A stretch of 9,732 nucleotides of DNA, from NCBI GenBank assembly GCA_937890765.1, contig CALADQ010000016.1:1-9732 (forward strand). The letters are read 5' to 3'. The position numbers and the translations under genes are program-made. Each line of letters opens with the position of its first letter. The stretch's first letter is position 1. Below, one piece after another: positions 1-7,919 of this stretch. The notes under the pieces are model-generated. The model did not search any database, was not told the origin of the DNA, and saw only the letters and a program-made list of their open reading frames with translations. The DNA comes from an uncultured Candidatus Neoarthromitus sp. Lineage in GTDB: Bacteria > Bacillota > Clostridia > Clostridiales > Clostridiaceae.

Positions 1-2477
1 AACCATTGAATTAAATTCATTGAAGTTGTTTTAAATATTCCTTGCAAAAATGGAACGTAAATTATTCCCAAAATCATAACGATTGAAATTATAACTGACA
101 AAAGCAAATATTTATTTGAAAATAAATTAATCTCAAATAATGTTCTTACTTCAGATTTGCATTCAAAAACATGAATCAATTGTGATAAAACTAAAGTTGC
201 AAGCGTCATAGTTCTACAAGTTTGTATACTAAATCCCATGTACAAACCTATTATAAATGTAAATATTGTGCTGATTCCAATCAACGCACCTCTAAACAAT
301 ATTTTTTCCCATAGCCCTCTCGAAAAAATACTTTCACTTCTTGGACGTGGTGATTCGTTCATTATGTTATCATGTGAATTATCTATTCCCAAAGCTAAAG
401 CAGGAAGTCCATCTGTTGCAAGATTTACAAATAATATTTGTATAGGTGTCAATGGATTTGGTAATGAAAACATAGATGCCAAAAACATAGTTAACACTTC
501 ACCAATATTGCATGACAACAAATATCGTATAAATTTTCTTATGTTTGAATAAATTTTTCTTCCCTCTTCAACAGCAGATACAATTGTACTAAAATTATCA
601 TCTATTAAAATCATAGACGATGCTTCTTTGGTTACATCTGTACCCGATATTCCCATAGCAATTCCTATATCTGCTTCTTTTATAGCTGGAGCATCATTAA
701 CTCCATCGCCTGTCATTGCAACAATATGATTTTTATTTTTGAAAGCTTGTACAATTCTTAATTTATGATTTGGCGTAACCCTAGCAAAAACTTTCACATT
801 TGATATTGCATGTTCAAGAGCTTTGTCAGACATTTCTTCGATTTCATTTCCTGTCAAAACTTCACTAACAGCATTGCAAATTTTCAAATCTTTCGCTATT
901 GCAAAAGCTGTGTTTTTATGATCCCCTGTTATCATAATTGTAGAAATTCCAGCATCTTTGCATTTTAATACAGCATCTTTAGAATCTTTTCTAGGCGGAT
1001 CAATTATTCCACAAAATCCAACGAAAATAAATTCCTTCTCAAATTCATTTTTGTTAATTAAATTATCTTTTCTGTAAGCAGCCCCCAAACATCTAAGCCC
1101 TCTTAAAGATAACATTTCTACATCTTTCAAAATTTCTTGCCTCTTTTTAGGAGTGAGTGCAACAACTTTTCCCTTGTGCAAATAATATTTACTCTTTGAA
1201 AGAATTTTTTCAGGAGCACCTTTTGAAAACAAAATATTTTCTTTCGTTGAAGAATCTCTAACAACAACCGTTGCCATTTTTCTATCTGAATCAAATGGTA
1301 TTTCAGTCATTCGTTTAAATGAAGAATAATATTTCTCTAATTTTTCTACATCATCGAAATAATATTCAATCAAAGCTTTTTCAGTTGGATCGGCAATTAT
1401 TTGTTCTTTAAAATTTTTCCCACTTCTATTAATATTGAAATCATTGCAAACAACAAAAATCTTTTTTAGAATTTCATTTTGCTTAGCACTCTCATCAGAA
1501 TCTTCATAAATTTTTTCATCGAAACATATTTCTTTTACCGTCATTTTATTTTCAGTTAATGTTCCCGTTTTATCACTGCATATAACTGATGTGCAACCTA
1601 ACGTTTCGACTGAAGGAAGTTTTCTAATTAAAGCTCGCTTCTTCAACATTTTTGAAACGCCCAAAGCCAAAGCTACCGTAACAATTGCAGGAAGTCCTTC
1701 AGGTATAGCGGCAACAGCTAAGCTAACTCCAATTAAAAACATATCAGTTACAGATTGCCCTCTAGCAATTCCTATTATGGTAACAACAGAACAAATAGCT
1801 AAACAAATCACAACCAAAACTTTCCCCAAACCTTCAAGCCTTTCTTTCAAAGGAGATTTATCTTGGTCAATATTTTGCAACATGTCTGCAATTTTTCCCA
1901 TTTCTGTATTCATTCCAATGTTAAAAACTTTTGCATACGCCTTCCCTTTCAAAACAGTCGTTCCCATAAAAATTTTGTTTTCTTTATCTTTAACACTTTT
2001 ATTTACTCCAATTGATTCACCTGTCAAAAGAGATTCATCAACAGTCAAAGAACCATTTAATATTTTTGCATCAGCTGGAATTCTATCTCCAGATTCCAAA
2101 AGTATCAAATCATCAATTGTTATTTCGCACGCATCAACAATCTCAAGATTATAATCTCTAATAACTTTCGTTGTAGGTGATGAAAGTTTTTTCAATGACT
2201 CCAAAGATTTTTCAGTTCTAAATTCTTGAACAAATCCAAGAACTGCATTTATAACGATTATAACTACAATAACAATAGAGTCAGCAACATCTCCAAGAAT
2301 TCCAGAAACAATCGTCGCAAATATTAAAATCCAAATCATTATGTCATTAAACTGAGATAACAAAATAGAAAATGCAGAAACTTTTTTCTTTTCTTTTATT
2401 TTATTTTTTCCATATTCTTTAAAATTTTTTTCCAATTGTTCTCTAATTAATCCACCTAAAATATCACTACTTTTCAC
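1..2477 (-). CDS. P-type Ca2+-transporting ATPase (P2A/SERCA-PMR1 type), C-terminus cut by window edge
   Basis: This is an ATP-driven cytoplasmic-membrane pump, most likely exporting Ca2+. My minus-strand translation is open from the start to position 1 (825 complete codons). Motifs occur in family order: TGES at residues 152-155 (actuator), PEGLP at 259-263 (M4), DKTGTLT with the phosphorylated Asp302, and TGDGVNDAP at 589-597. The M5 stretch SCNIGEV (Asn657, Glu660) and M6 stretch NLATDGLP (Asn685, Thr688, Asp689) match the Ca2+-binding residues of SERCA. M8 has Gln766 where SERCA has Glu908, so the two-ion stoichiometry is uncertain. Roughly the last membrane helix or helices are missing at the edge. 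GGAGG at 2486-2490 lies 8 nt before GTG 2477 and 5 nt before in-frame TTG 2480. An in-frame ATG at 2492 overlaps that GGAGG and has no Shine-Dalgarno of its own, so I chose GTG. The N-terminus is short for the family. Confidence 0.93.
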   Translation of the reverse strand, partial: MKSSDILGGLIREQLEKNFKEYGKNKIKEKKKVSAFSILLSQFNDIMIWILIFATIVSGILGDVADSIVIVVIIVINAVLGFVQEFRTEKSLESLKKLSSPTTKVIRDYNLEIVDACEITIDDLILLESGDRIPADAKILNGSLTVDESLLTGESIGVNKSVKDKENKIFMGTTVLKGKAYAKVFNIGMNTEMGKIADMLQNIDQDKSPLKERLEGLGKVLVVICLAICSVVTIIGIARGQSVTDMFLIGVSLAVAAIPEGLPAIVTVALALGVSKMLKKRALIRKLPSVETLGCTSVICSDKTGTLTENKMTVKEICFDEKIYEDSDESAKQNEILKKIFVVCNDFNINRSGKNFKEQIIADPTEKALIEYYFDDVEKLEKYYSSFKRMTEIPFDSDRKMATVVVRDSSTKENILFSKGAPEKILSKSKYYLHKGKVVALTPKKRQEILKDVEMLSLRGLRCLGAAYRKDNLINKNEFEKEFIFVGFCGIIDPPRKDSKDAVLKCKDAGISTIMITGDHKNTAFAIAKDLKICNAVSEVLTGNEIEEMSDKALEHAISNVKVFARVTPNHKLRIVQAFKNKNHIVAMTGDGVNDAPAIKEADIGIAMGISGTDVTKEASSMILIDDNFSTIVSAVEEGRKIYSNIRKFIRYLLSCNIGEVLTMFLASMFSLPNPLTPIQILFVNLATDGLPALALGIDNSHDNIMNESPRPRSESIFSRGLWEKILFRGALIGISTIFTFIIGLYMGFSIQTCRTMTLATLVLSQLIHVFECKSEVRTLFEINLFSNKYLLLSVIISIVMILGIIYVPFLQGIFKTTSMNLIQW

Positions 2478-2485
2478 CAATTTTT

Positions 2486-2490
2486 CCTCC
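2486..2490 (-). promoter_or_regulatory. Ribosome binding site deciding the Ca2+-ATPase start
   Basis: GGAGG is well spaced for GTG 2477 or TTG 2480 but lies within the codons following ATG 2492. This argues against the ATG despite its being the stronger start codon. Confidence 0.6.
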
Positions 2491-2492
2491 AT

Positions 2493-2560
2493 TAAAACTA
2501 ATTAATAAATATATATTTTATTTTTATTTAAATAATTACTAAAATGAAAAAAGAAATTTT
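2493..2560 (-). promoter_or_regulatory. Short AT-rich leader of the Ca2+-ATPase; no clear promoter
   Basis: This stretch between the terminator and the ATPase start is almost pure A/T. Several TATA-like hexamers are present, but none is paired with a convincing -35 box. The ATPase must either start here or depend on read-through of the upstream terminator. Confidence 0.3.
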
Positions 2561-2599
2561 AAAAAATAAAAAAGCCATTCCTTCATCCAAGAAATGACT
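2561..2599 (-). terminator. Rho-independent terminator after the FNT-family gene
   Basis: On the minus strand the arms 2599-2589 and 2583-2573 form an 11-bp stem (two G-U pairs) with a 5-nt loop, followed by a U-rich tract at 2572-2561. On the plus strand the G-U pairs become C-A mismatches, so it works only in the minus direction. It separates the FNT gene from the downstream ATPase gene. Confidence 0.8.
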
Positions 2600-2627
2600 T
2601 TGCAATTCAAATTAAAAATTAAACTTC

Positions 2628-3248
2628 TTAATGTCCTGTTCTTCTCCTTCTTGCACCCAAATTTGATTTAACTTTCTTTTTGCCTTCAGAATTTAAAAGA
2701 TAAATAATCACACCGCCAATTGCATTTCCAATTGCCGTATAAATTACATATAAAAATCCCTTCAAACTAATAGCTCCAGCTATACTCATGTAAGCGATAT
2801 TTGCAATGGAGTGTTCTCCAGCTATTCCTATAAACAACATAACAACGCCAATCGTAACAAAATCATGTTTACATGTTGCCGCTATTTGCATTAAAAATCC
2901 AACCGCAATAGCTTTATAAAAAACCATAGCAAGATTCGATTCCATTTTTGCTGCCCAAATCTCTGGACCATGAGTTTCCCCTAAAAGCGAAAATAAATAT
3001 CCAAATATCACACAAGCTAAAGCATTGAAAAAGAATATGACAAATATATCTTCCAACTTTTTAAAAATCTTTGCGTCTGAACATAAAATCGTCGCAACTT
3101 TACTCGTATATAAATTTAAATTCATAGTCAAAATTATTATGAGTGCAACTGAAAAAACAATTTTAGATACTAAATCATGATTTAAGAGATAATTGTACGA
3201 AACGAGCGAAACAACAATACCAGCTAAAAAAGATTTTTTTACTTTCAA
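2628..3248 (-). CDS. Compact formate/nitrite transporter (FNT) family channel
   Basis: This is a membrane channel of the FocA/NirC family, which as pentamers move small monovalent anions such as formate, nitrite or hydrosulfide. Substrate cannot be assigned here. The 206-residue protein shows about six hydrophobic segments (near 5-25, 28-47, 66-90, 107-125, 132-155 and 160-185). It has LYTSK at 46-50, comparable to the LFTSN of FocA, GEHSIAN at 144-150 with the pore histidine His146, and GNAIGG at 174-179 in the last helix. It is shorter than FocA (about 280 residues), mainly in loops and ends. The C-terminus is a basic cytoplasmic tail containing RRRR at 200-203. The start is TTG, 9 nt after AAGGGAG (3258-3264), and no better ATG lies nearby. 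It has its own probable promoter and terminator, so it appears monocistronic. Family assignment is firm; substrate is open. Confidence 0.85.
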   Translation of the reverse strand: MKVKKSFLAGIVVSLVSYNYLLNHDLVSKIVFSVALIIILTMNLNLYTSKVATILCSDAKIFKKLEDIFVIFFFNALACVIFGYLFSLLGETHGPEIWAAKMESNLAMVFYKAIAVGFLMQIAATCKHDFVTIGVVMLFIGIAGEHSIANIAYMSIAGAISLKGFLYVIYTAIGNAIGGVIIYLLNSEGKKKVKSNLGARRRRTGH

Positions 3249-3571
3249 GAATTAACACTCCCTTAGATTTATTTTGAAATCCAAACGAATCAACCTTAAT
3301 CATTTATATATTTCCTTATACATTTAAGTTTATACATAAGAACAATTTTATGTTTTAAATTTAACAATCAAAATATTTCTATACTAAATTTCGTTTAAAT
3401 CTCTCAATAAAAAATATTTTATGATAAAAATATAACGATATATATTATAAAATAAATATACTAAATCCTTAACTCCGTTTTGTCAATTTTATTTAAAAAT
3501 TAATAAATTTAGCATTATAAAAAATTTCTATCATTAAAATAACGATTTTAAATTTCAATTTTTCGAAAAAT
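3249..3571. other. Intergenic region and long FNT leader, non-coding
   Basis: This stretch of over 300 bases between the FNT gene and the murR terminator has no plausible gene. It is very AT-rich and holds the minus-strand promoter around 3444-3486, a direct repeat of ATGTATAA (minus strand, 3337-3330 and 3323-3316, start-to-start 14 bp), and the AAGGGAG ribosome binding site at 3258-3264. I see no convincing riboswitch fold. Confidence 0.6.
3444..3486 (-). promoter_or_regulatory. Probable sigma-70/SigA promoter for the FNT gene
   Basis: On the minus strand TTGACA (3486-3481) is followed after 17 nt by TAGTAT (3463-3458). A perfect TATAAT (3449-3444) lies slightly further on, with only a TTAAGG-like -35. 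Either choice places the transcript start about 190-205 nt upstream of the FNT start codon. This is the best promoter between the murR terminator and the FNT gene. Confidence 0.5.
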
Positions 3572-3607
3572 AAAACCATGTTAAAGTTTTAATTTTAACA
3601 CGGCTTT
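3566..3607 (-). terminator. Strong terminator at the end of the mur operon
   Basis: Minus-strand arms 3607-3594 and 3585-3572 pair over 14 bp (including two G-U pairs) around an 8-nt loop and are followed by a U-rich tract. The stem begins 3 nt past the murR stop codon, so it closes the murQ-murP-mupG-murR transcript. Confidence 0.85.
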
Positions 3608-3610
3608 ATT

Positions 3611-4459
3611 TTAATTTTTTAAGTTATCTATAGAATTTTTAGTCAATACAAGTTTACGTTCGACGTCATTCAAATTTTTTCTAGCTATTCCAATATATAA
3701 CATATCAATTACAGCTAATTGTGAAATTCTAGAACTTACAGCACCTTCACGCAAAGACTTTTCTATATGGGGTACATTTAGAGAAATATCTGAAATGTTA
3801 GAAAGTTTATTATTTATAGAAGATCTTGTAATAGAAATTATCTTAGTACCATTGGCTTTTGCATTTTGAACACAAGATAAAACTTCTTTTGTTTCCCCAG
3901 AATAGGAAATAGCTAAAACTACATCATCATCTTTAGAAAGAATTGAAGAAATTATTTGTAAATGCATATCATTGTTAATTACACATACTTTTCCTATTCT
4001 AATCATTTTATAATAAAAATCTAAGCCTACTAGACCAGAAGCACCCATTCCAAAAATGTATACATTATTAGCATGAAAAATAATATCAGCTGCCAGTTCT
4101 AGGTCATCATCTTTTATCAAATTTGCAGTCAACTCAATTACATTATTAAATGAATTCTTTATACCATTTATAATACTTCTAGTACTCATGTTTTTATCCA
4201 AATATTCAAATTTTTCTGTACTCTTTTTATTTTCTAAACTTATAGTTAATTTAAGTTTCATTTCATTCAAACTGTCGAATCCTAATTTTTTAGCAAATCT
4301 AACAACAGTAGGAGCTGAAGTACCTGTTGCAATTCCAATTTCTTTGGCTGATACATTAATTAAATGTTTTCTTTGAGACAACAAATACTTCACAATTATT
4401 TTCTCACAATTTGTAAATTTTTCATAATTTTGTTCCATGTAACGAAATAAATCAAACAC
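3611..4459 (-). CDS. murR: MurR/RpiR-family transcriptional regulator
   Basis: This is a 282-residue cytoplasmic DNA-binding regulator with the standard RpiR architecture. An N-terminal helix-turn-helix domain spans about 1-75, with the recognition region SAPTVVRFAKKLGF at 48-61. A C-terminal sugar-phosphate-binding SIS domain spans about 125-255, with GMGASG at 137-142, SYSGET at 185-190 and the EGAVSSRISQ stretch at 238-247. MurR proteins of MurNAc operons sense MurNAc-6-phosphate. That ligand is inferred here from its place as last gene behind murQ, murP and mupG. GTG is chosen as start because GAGG (4467-4470) lies 7 nt upstream and the N-terminus aligns with the family. It follows the mupG stop by 16 nt. 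RpiR proteins can repress or activate; the direction is not visible here. The specific name murR is context-based, while the family is certain. Confidence 0.85.
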   Translation of the reverse strand: MFDLFRYMEQNYEKFTNCEKIIVKYLLSQRKHLINVSAKEIGIATGTSAPTVVRFAKKLGFDSLNEMKLKLTISLENKKSTEKFEYLDKNMSTRSIINGIKNSFNNVIELTANLIKDDDLELAADIIFHANNVYIFGMGASGLVGLDFYYKMIRIGKVCVINNDMHLQIISSILSKDDDVVLAISYSGETKEVLSCVQNAKANGTKIISITRSSINNKLSNISDISLNVPHIEKSLREGAVSSRISQLAVIDMLYIGIARKNLNDVERKLVLTKNSIDNLKN

Positions 4460-4475
4460 CCAAACACCTCATTTA

Positions 4476-5546
4476 CTAAACTACACAAAAATAAAACTTC
4501 ATACCACCTTCAATATAGTTTAGCAAATATAAGTCATCCTGTAAAATAGACGCAATAACATTAGTTCTTTCATCTGATTCATGCCCAATTTTAACTATAT
4601 TAATTTCTCCAGCATACCTTAAATATTTTTCATTATTCAAAGTTATATCGCCAACATTTTTATAAAAAGTGTTTTGTGGATTAATATTACAATTAAATAA
4701 AATTTCCCTACTTTCACTAGCTCTAATAACATACTCAGATTCATCTTCTCTTGAAAAATAAACATTTTTCAAAGCATTGACTATTTTTTCATCTTGAGTT
4801 TTTAAATTAATTCTCAATCTTATTGCATCACATTTTAATTTAGATAATGAAACTAATTCTTCCTTGCTTGGAAGAGAGTCACCTATAAAAATATTTTCAT
4901 TCTTAAGAGCTATTAAGTGATTTGCTGCAATTTCACAGTCTAAATTTCTATGCTTTTCCAAAGTTACAAGTCCTTCTCGCAACGGACCTCTCTTTCTATT
5001 TTTTGTACCAACAAATGCTCCTACTTTAATTTTTTTTCTCAATAAAATTTCATTTTTATGTTGTATAAATTTTTCTGATAATCCAGTCCATTTTCTAGGA
5101 TAAAAATTATGCAAAGCTTCCAAATTATCATAGTTAATTTCATGGTTAAATAATTCACTTAAAAATTTTTCTGTTACTGTAGATGCATTAATTTGTATTT
5201 TAAATTTTTCACTATTAATCATTGAAACTATATCTTCACAAGTAAATCCAAAATCTATCCTTAAAGTACTTATAACAAATTTTTTTAATCCATTTAAATT
5301 TAATGAATTTAATCCTAATAACTTAAAAGTATTTGGAGAAATATCACTAATAACCTCCATTCCATAATCCATAGCAGTACAAAAAAATTTTTCTAAATAT
5401 CTTTTCATTTCATTATAATTAGCTTCTGGAACATGAAATGAGGTAAATATTTTTTTATATCCAAGCTCAATAGCATTATTTAAAAGAGCCATATTTTCAT
5501 TAAAAGTATTATCTAAACCAAAGTAAATTGAAATTCCTAATGACAT
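4476..5546 (-). CDS. mupG: DUF871 protein, 6-phospho-N-acetylmuramidase MupG
   Basis: The 356-residue soluble protein has the DUF871 layout: an N-terminal TIM-barrel-like domain and a C-terminal cyclophilin-like domain. S. aureus MupG, of very similar length, hydrolyses MurNAc-6-phosphate-GlcNAc imported by MurP, giving MurNAc-6-phosphate and GlcNAc. Conserved-looking stretches are FTSFHVPE at 34-41, EVISDISP at 64-71, HNFYPRKWTGLS at 146-157 and RGPLREGLVTLEKHR at 186-200. The open frame extends upstream to 5597, but ATG 5546 is chosen because GGAGG (5553-5557) lies 6 nt before it and MSLGISIYFG is a normal family N-terminus. The longer form would also run back into the end of murP. It starts 28 nt after murP and ends 16 nt before murR. 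Enzyme assignment rests on family plus operon context; DUF871 members outside mur operons are less well understood. Confidence 0.82.
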   Translation of the reverse strand: MSLGISIYFGLDNTFNENMALLNNAIELGYKKIFTSFHVPEANYNEMKRYLEKFFCTAMDYGMEVISDISPNTFKLLGLNSLNLNGLKKFVISTLRIDFGFTCEDIVSMINSEKFKIQINASTVTEKFLSELFNHEINYDNLEALHNFYPRKWTGLSEKFIQHKNEILLRKKIKVGAFVGTKNRKRGPLREGLVTLEKHRNLDCEIAANHLIALKNENIFIGDSLPSKEELVSLSKLKCDAIRLRINLKTQDEKIVNALKNVYFSREDESEYVIRASESREILFNCNINPQNTFYKNVGDITLNNEKYLRYAGEINIVKIGHESDERTNVIASILQDDLYLLNYIEGGMKFYFCVV

Positions 5547-5574
5547 ATAATTCCTCCAAATAAAATTTTTATAA

Positions 5575-6941
5575 TCATAATTCTTCGACATCTTCAAATC
5601 CCAGCAATACTGTAAATAAATATCCAGAAATATACGAAGATAATACTCCTATTAAGAAAGTTAAAATTTTCCCATCAGCTATTAACAAAGCTAATGGTAA
5701 TCCTGAGACTCCTAAAGCAACAGCTCCAACTTTGAAAGCTGCCATAACAGCTCCCCCAATGGCAGCACCCAAACATGCACCTAAAAAAGGTTTTCCTAAA
5801 GGTAAGGTTATACCATATATGAGTGGTTCTCCTATCCCTAAAATACCTGGTATTAAACCATTTTTAGCAGTTTTTTTTAATCGTTCGTTTTTAGTTTTTC
5901 TAAAAACTGCAATTGTAGCACCAACCTGCGCCATACCTGCAGTAGCTAAAACAGGCAATAATACAGTGTATCCTGTATTAGCTATTAAATCAGCATGTAT
6001 AGGAGTTAAGGCTTGATGCATGCCTGTCATTACAAGTGGAAGGAATAAACCTCCTGATATAGCTCCAGAAATTATAGATACAAAATAATTACTAGACGCT
6101 ATTGTTTTAGAAACTATTTGTCCAACAGAATCAGAAATAAATCCACCTACAGGCTGAAGTAAAAACAATGCTGCTAAAACTGAAATTGTTAAAGTAATAA
6201 GTGGAGTTATGAACAAATCTAAAACATCAGGAACAAATTTTTTACATTGTTTTTCAGTAAAAACTGCTATAAAGACAACTAATATTACTGAAATAATTCC
6301 CCCCTACCAGGAGTTAATATTTTCCCAAATAATGTTATATTTGATAAAACGGGAGATGATAAAACACCACCTAAAGCTCCACCTATCATAGGCATAGTTG
6401 AACCAAATTCTTTAGCTGCATTAATACCTACCAAAACCGATAAAACTGAAAAAACTGAATTTCCTATCAACGAAATAATTGATGATACTGTTGTTAATTT
6501 ATATTGGTCTCCAAAATAAGTTAATGCTATATTATTAATTGCTAAAACAAGTCCACATGCAACAAAAAGTGGTATAAGAGGTATAAAAATATTTCCTAAT
6601 TTTTTCAAAATATTCTTAAATTTTGTGTCATTTTTTTGTTTTAACTTTTGTTTAATTCGTTTTACAGCTTCGTCTCCTATAAGAGTTTTATTTGAAATTC
6701 CAATAATTTTTTTGACCTCTTCAGTCACCTTTCTCACCTTTCCTGGTCCATAAATAATCTGTAATTGATTATCTGCTTCTACAATTCCTAGAACGCTTTC
6801 ACTGCTTTTAATTTTTTCTATATCAACTATTGAATAGTCCAGTAATTCAACTCTGCAGCGAGTCATACAATTTTCAACATATTTTATATTTTCAACTCCT
6901 CCTAAAAGATTCACTAAATTTTCTGCTATTTGATAATCCAT
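5575..6941 (-). pseudogene. murP: PTS MurNAc transporter EIIBC (MurP), interrupted by a one-base frameshift
   Basis: MurP imports MurNAc, or MurNAc-GlcNAc in some Firmicutes, through the membrane while phosphorylating O6, using phosphate from an EIIA not found here. The first frame (6941-6285, 218 codons) carries the EIIB domain with phospho-cysteine Cys25 in NCMTRCR, a linker near 76-105 and the first IIC helices, then goes off frame after LTPGRG and stops. The second frame resumes at once as GIISVILVVF, through VPDVLDLFITPL and the IIC signature GIGEPLIYG (5838-5812), to the stop at 5575. One extra G in the G6 tract at 6299-6304 would fuse them into 455 residues with GRGG intact, close to the 474 of E. 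coli MurP. The ATG start lies 7 nt after AGGGGGAG. The downstream half has no start with a Shine-Dalgarno. Both halves are otherwise undamaged, so the lesion is recent, reversible or artefactual. Confidence 0.88.
6299..6304 (-). repeat. Homopolymeric G6 tract at the murP frameshift
   Basis: The coding strand reads GGTAGGGGGGAATTATT. With six Gs the frame runs GGT AGG GGG GAA TTA TTT CAG TAA and stops. With seven it reads GGT AGG GGG GGA ATT ATT, that is GRGGII, the expected IIC sequence. Runs of G are conspicuous in DNA this AT-rich and are prone to slippage. Confidence 0.9.
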
Positions 6942-6965
6942 TAAAATACTCCCCCTAAAAATTAA

Positions 6966-7871
6966 TTAAATATCTTTTAAAGATTTAGCAATGTACCCCC
7001 CATGCTTCTCTAACTTTTTTCTTGATTCCTCAATTTCAAGTCCTGAAATTATCATAAATATTGCTAATTTAACATCATAATTTGTTTTTAATAAAACATC
7101 CTCTGCAATATTTCTTGTGATACCTGTAGCTTCACAAACTATATTTTTCGCTCTCTCGATCAATTTTTCATTTGTAGCCTTAATATCAACCATTAGATTT
7201 CCATAAACTTTTCCAAGTTTTATCATAGTTCCTGTAGACAACATATTCAAAACTAGTTTTTGTGCAGTACCTGATTTCAATCTAGTAGATCCTGTTATAA
7301 CTTCTGGTCCAACTAAAATAGAAATATCAATTTTAGATAATTCAGAAATTTTTGAATTTTGATTACAACTTAAAGATATTGTAAACGCTCCAACTTTATT
7401 TGCATATTTAAGTCCACCAATGACATACGGAGTTCTTCCTGATGCCGCAATTCCAACTACAATATCTTTGCTACTTAAATTTTTATTTATCAAATCTTCA
7501 ACTGCTAAATCATACGAATCTTCAGCACCTTCTTTAGCTTTAAACATAGCATCTTTTCCACCTGCTATTAATCCTTGTACAAGTTCGTCTGAAACTCCAT
7601 ACGTTGGAGGACATTCTGAAGCATCTAAAATTCCCAATCTTCCTGAACTTCCTGCCCCAATATATATTAAACGACCTCCTTTTTTAATTTTTTCATATAT
7701 TACATCAATAGCTTCAGCAATTTTATCAAGATTTTTTTCAATTTCTTTTGGAACTTTTTTATCTTCCGAATTAAACATCTTAACCATATCAATAGTAGAA
7801 ACATTATCTATATTTTTAGTATTAATGTTTATAGTTTCTGTTAAAAGTTCACCCAAATCTAAATTATCCAA
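6966..7871 (-). CDS. murQ: N-acetylmuramic acid 6-phosphate etherase
   Basis: This cytoplasmic lyase cleaves the D-lactyl ether of MurNAc-6-phosphate, giving GlcNAc-6-phosphate and D-lactate, and so feeds cell-wall sugar into amino-sugar catabolism. The 301-residue product has one SIS domain (about 45-220) and a helical C-terminal domain. It carries IGAGSSGRLGILDASECPPT at 71-90, with Glu86 matching catalytic Glu83 of E. coli MurQ, EGAEDS with Glu117 matching Glu114, and TGSTRLKSGTAQKLVLNMLS in the second half. Length is close to the E. coli protein (298). I start it at TTG 7871, 8 nt after GGAGG (7880-7884). ATG 7895 would put that GGAGG inside the gene and has no Shine-Dalgarno. It is the first gene of the operon, with murP beginning 24 nt after its stop. 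Identification is firm; the start is likely. Confidence 0.95.
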   Translation of the reverse strand: MDNLDLGELLTETININTKNIDNVSTIDMVKMFNSEDKKVPKEIEKNLDKIAEAIDVIYEKIKKGGRLIYIGAGSSGRLGILDASECPPTYGVSDELVQGLIAGGKDAMFKAKEGAEDSYDLAVEDLINKNLSSKDIVVGIAASGRTPYVIGGLKYANKVGAFTISLSCNQNSKISELSKIDISILVGPEVITGSTRLKSGTAQKLVLNMLSTGTMIKLGKVYGNLMVDIKATNEKLIERAKNIVCEATGITRNIAEDVLLKTNYDVKLAIFMIISGLEIEESRKKLEKHGGYIAKSLKDI

Positions 7872-7906
7872 TAATAATACCTCCAATTTAAACATTTAAA
7901 CAAACT

Positions 7907-7915
7907 ATAATACCA
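7907..7915 (-). promoter_or_regulatory. murQ: Extended -10 promoter of the mur operon
   Basis: The minus strand reads TGGTATTAT: a TATTAT -10 box (7912-7907) with the TG of an extended -10 one base ahead. The -35 position holds only TTAAAA (7935-7930), as expected for an extended -10 or regulated promoter. The implied transcript start is near 7900, about 30 nt before the TTG start of murQ. Confidence 0.55.
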
Positions 7916-7919
7916 TAAA

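Noticed and set aside
1591..2154. Plus-strand open frame of 187 codons
   Set aside because: It lies wholly antisense to the Ca2+-ATPase, including across conserved ATPase motifs, and has no ribosome binding site or family resemblance.
5547..5597. Longer MupG beginning at 5597
   Set aside because: The added 17 residues run back over the murP end and contain the GGAGG that serves ATG 5546; the family normally starts near MSLGIS.
6214..6216. Independent start (TTG) for the second half of MurP
   Set aside because: No Shine-Dalgarno precedes it, and the homologous EIIC sequence continues upstream without a break to the G6 tract.
6290..6310. Programmed -1 ribosomal frameshift in murP
   Set aside because: The zero-frame codons AGG GGG GAA do not make a good X XXY YYZ slippery heptamer, since the A-site codon GAA re-pairs poorly as GGA, and I saw no clear downstream pseudoknot. 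Slippage mutation or a read error fits better.
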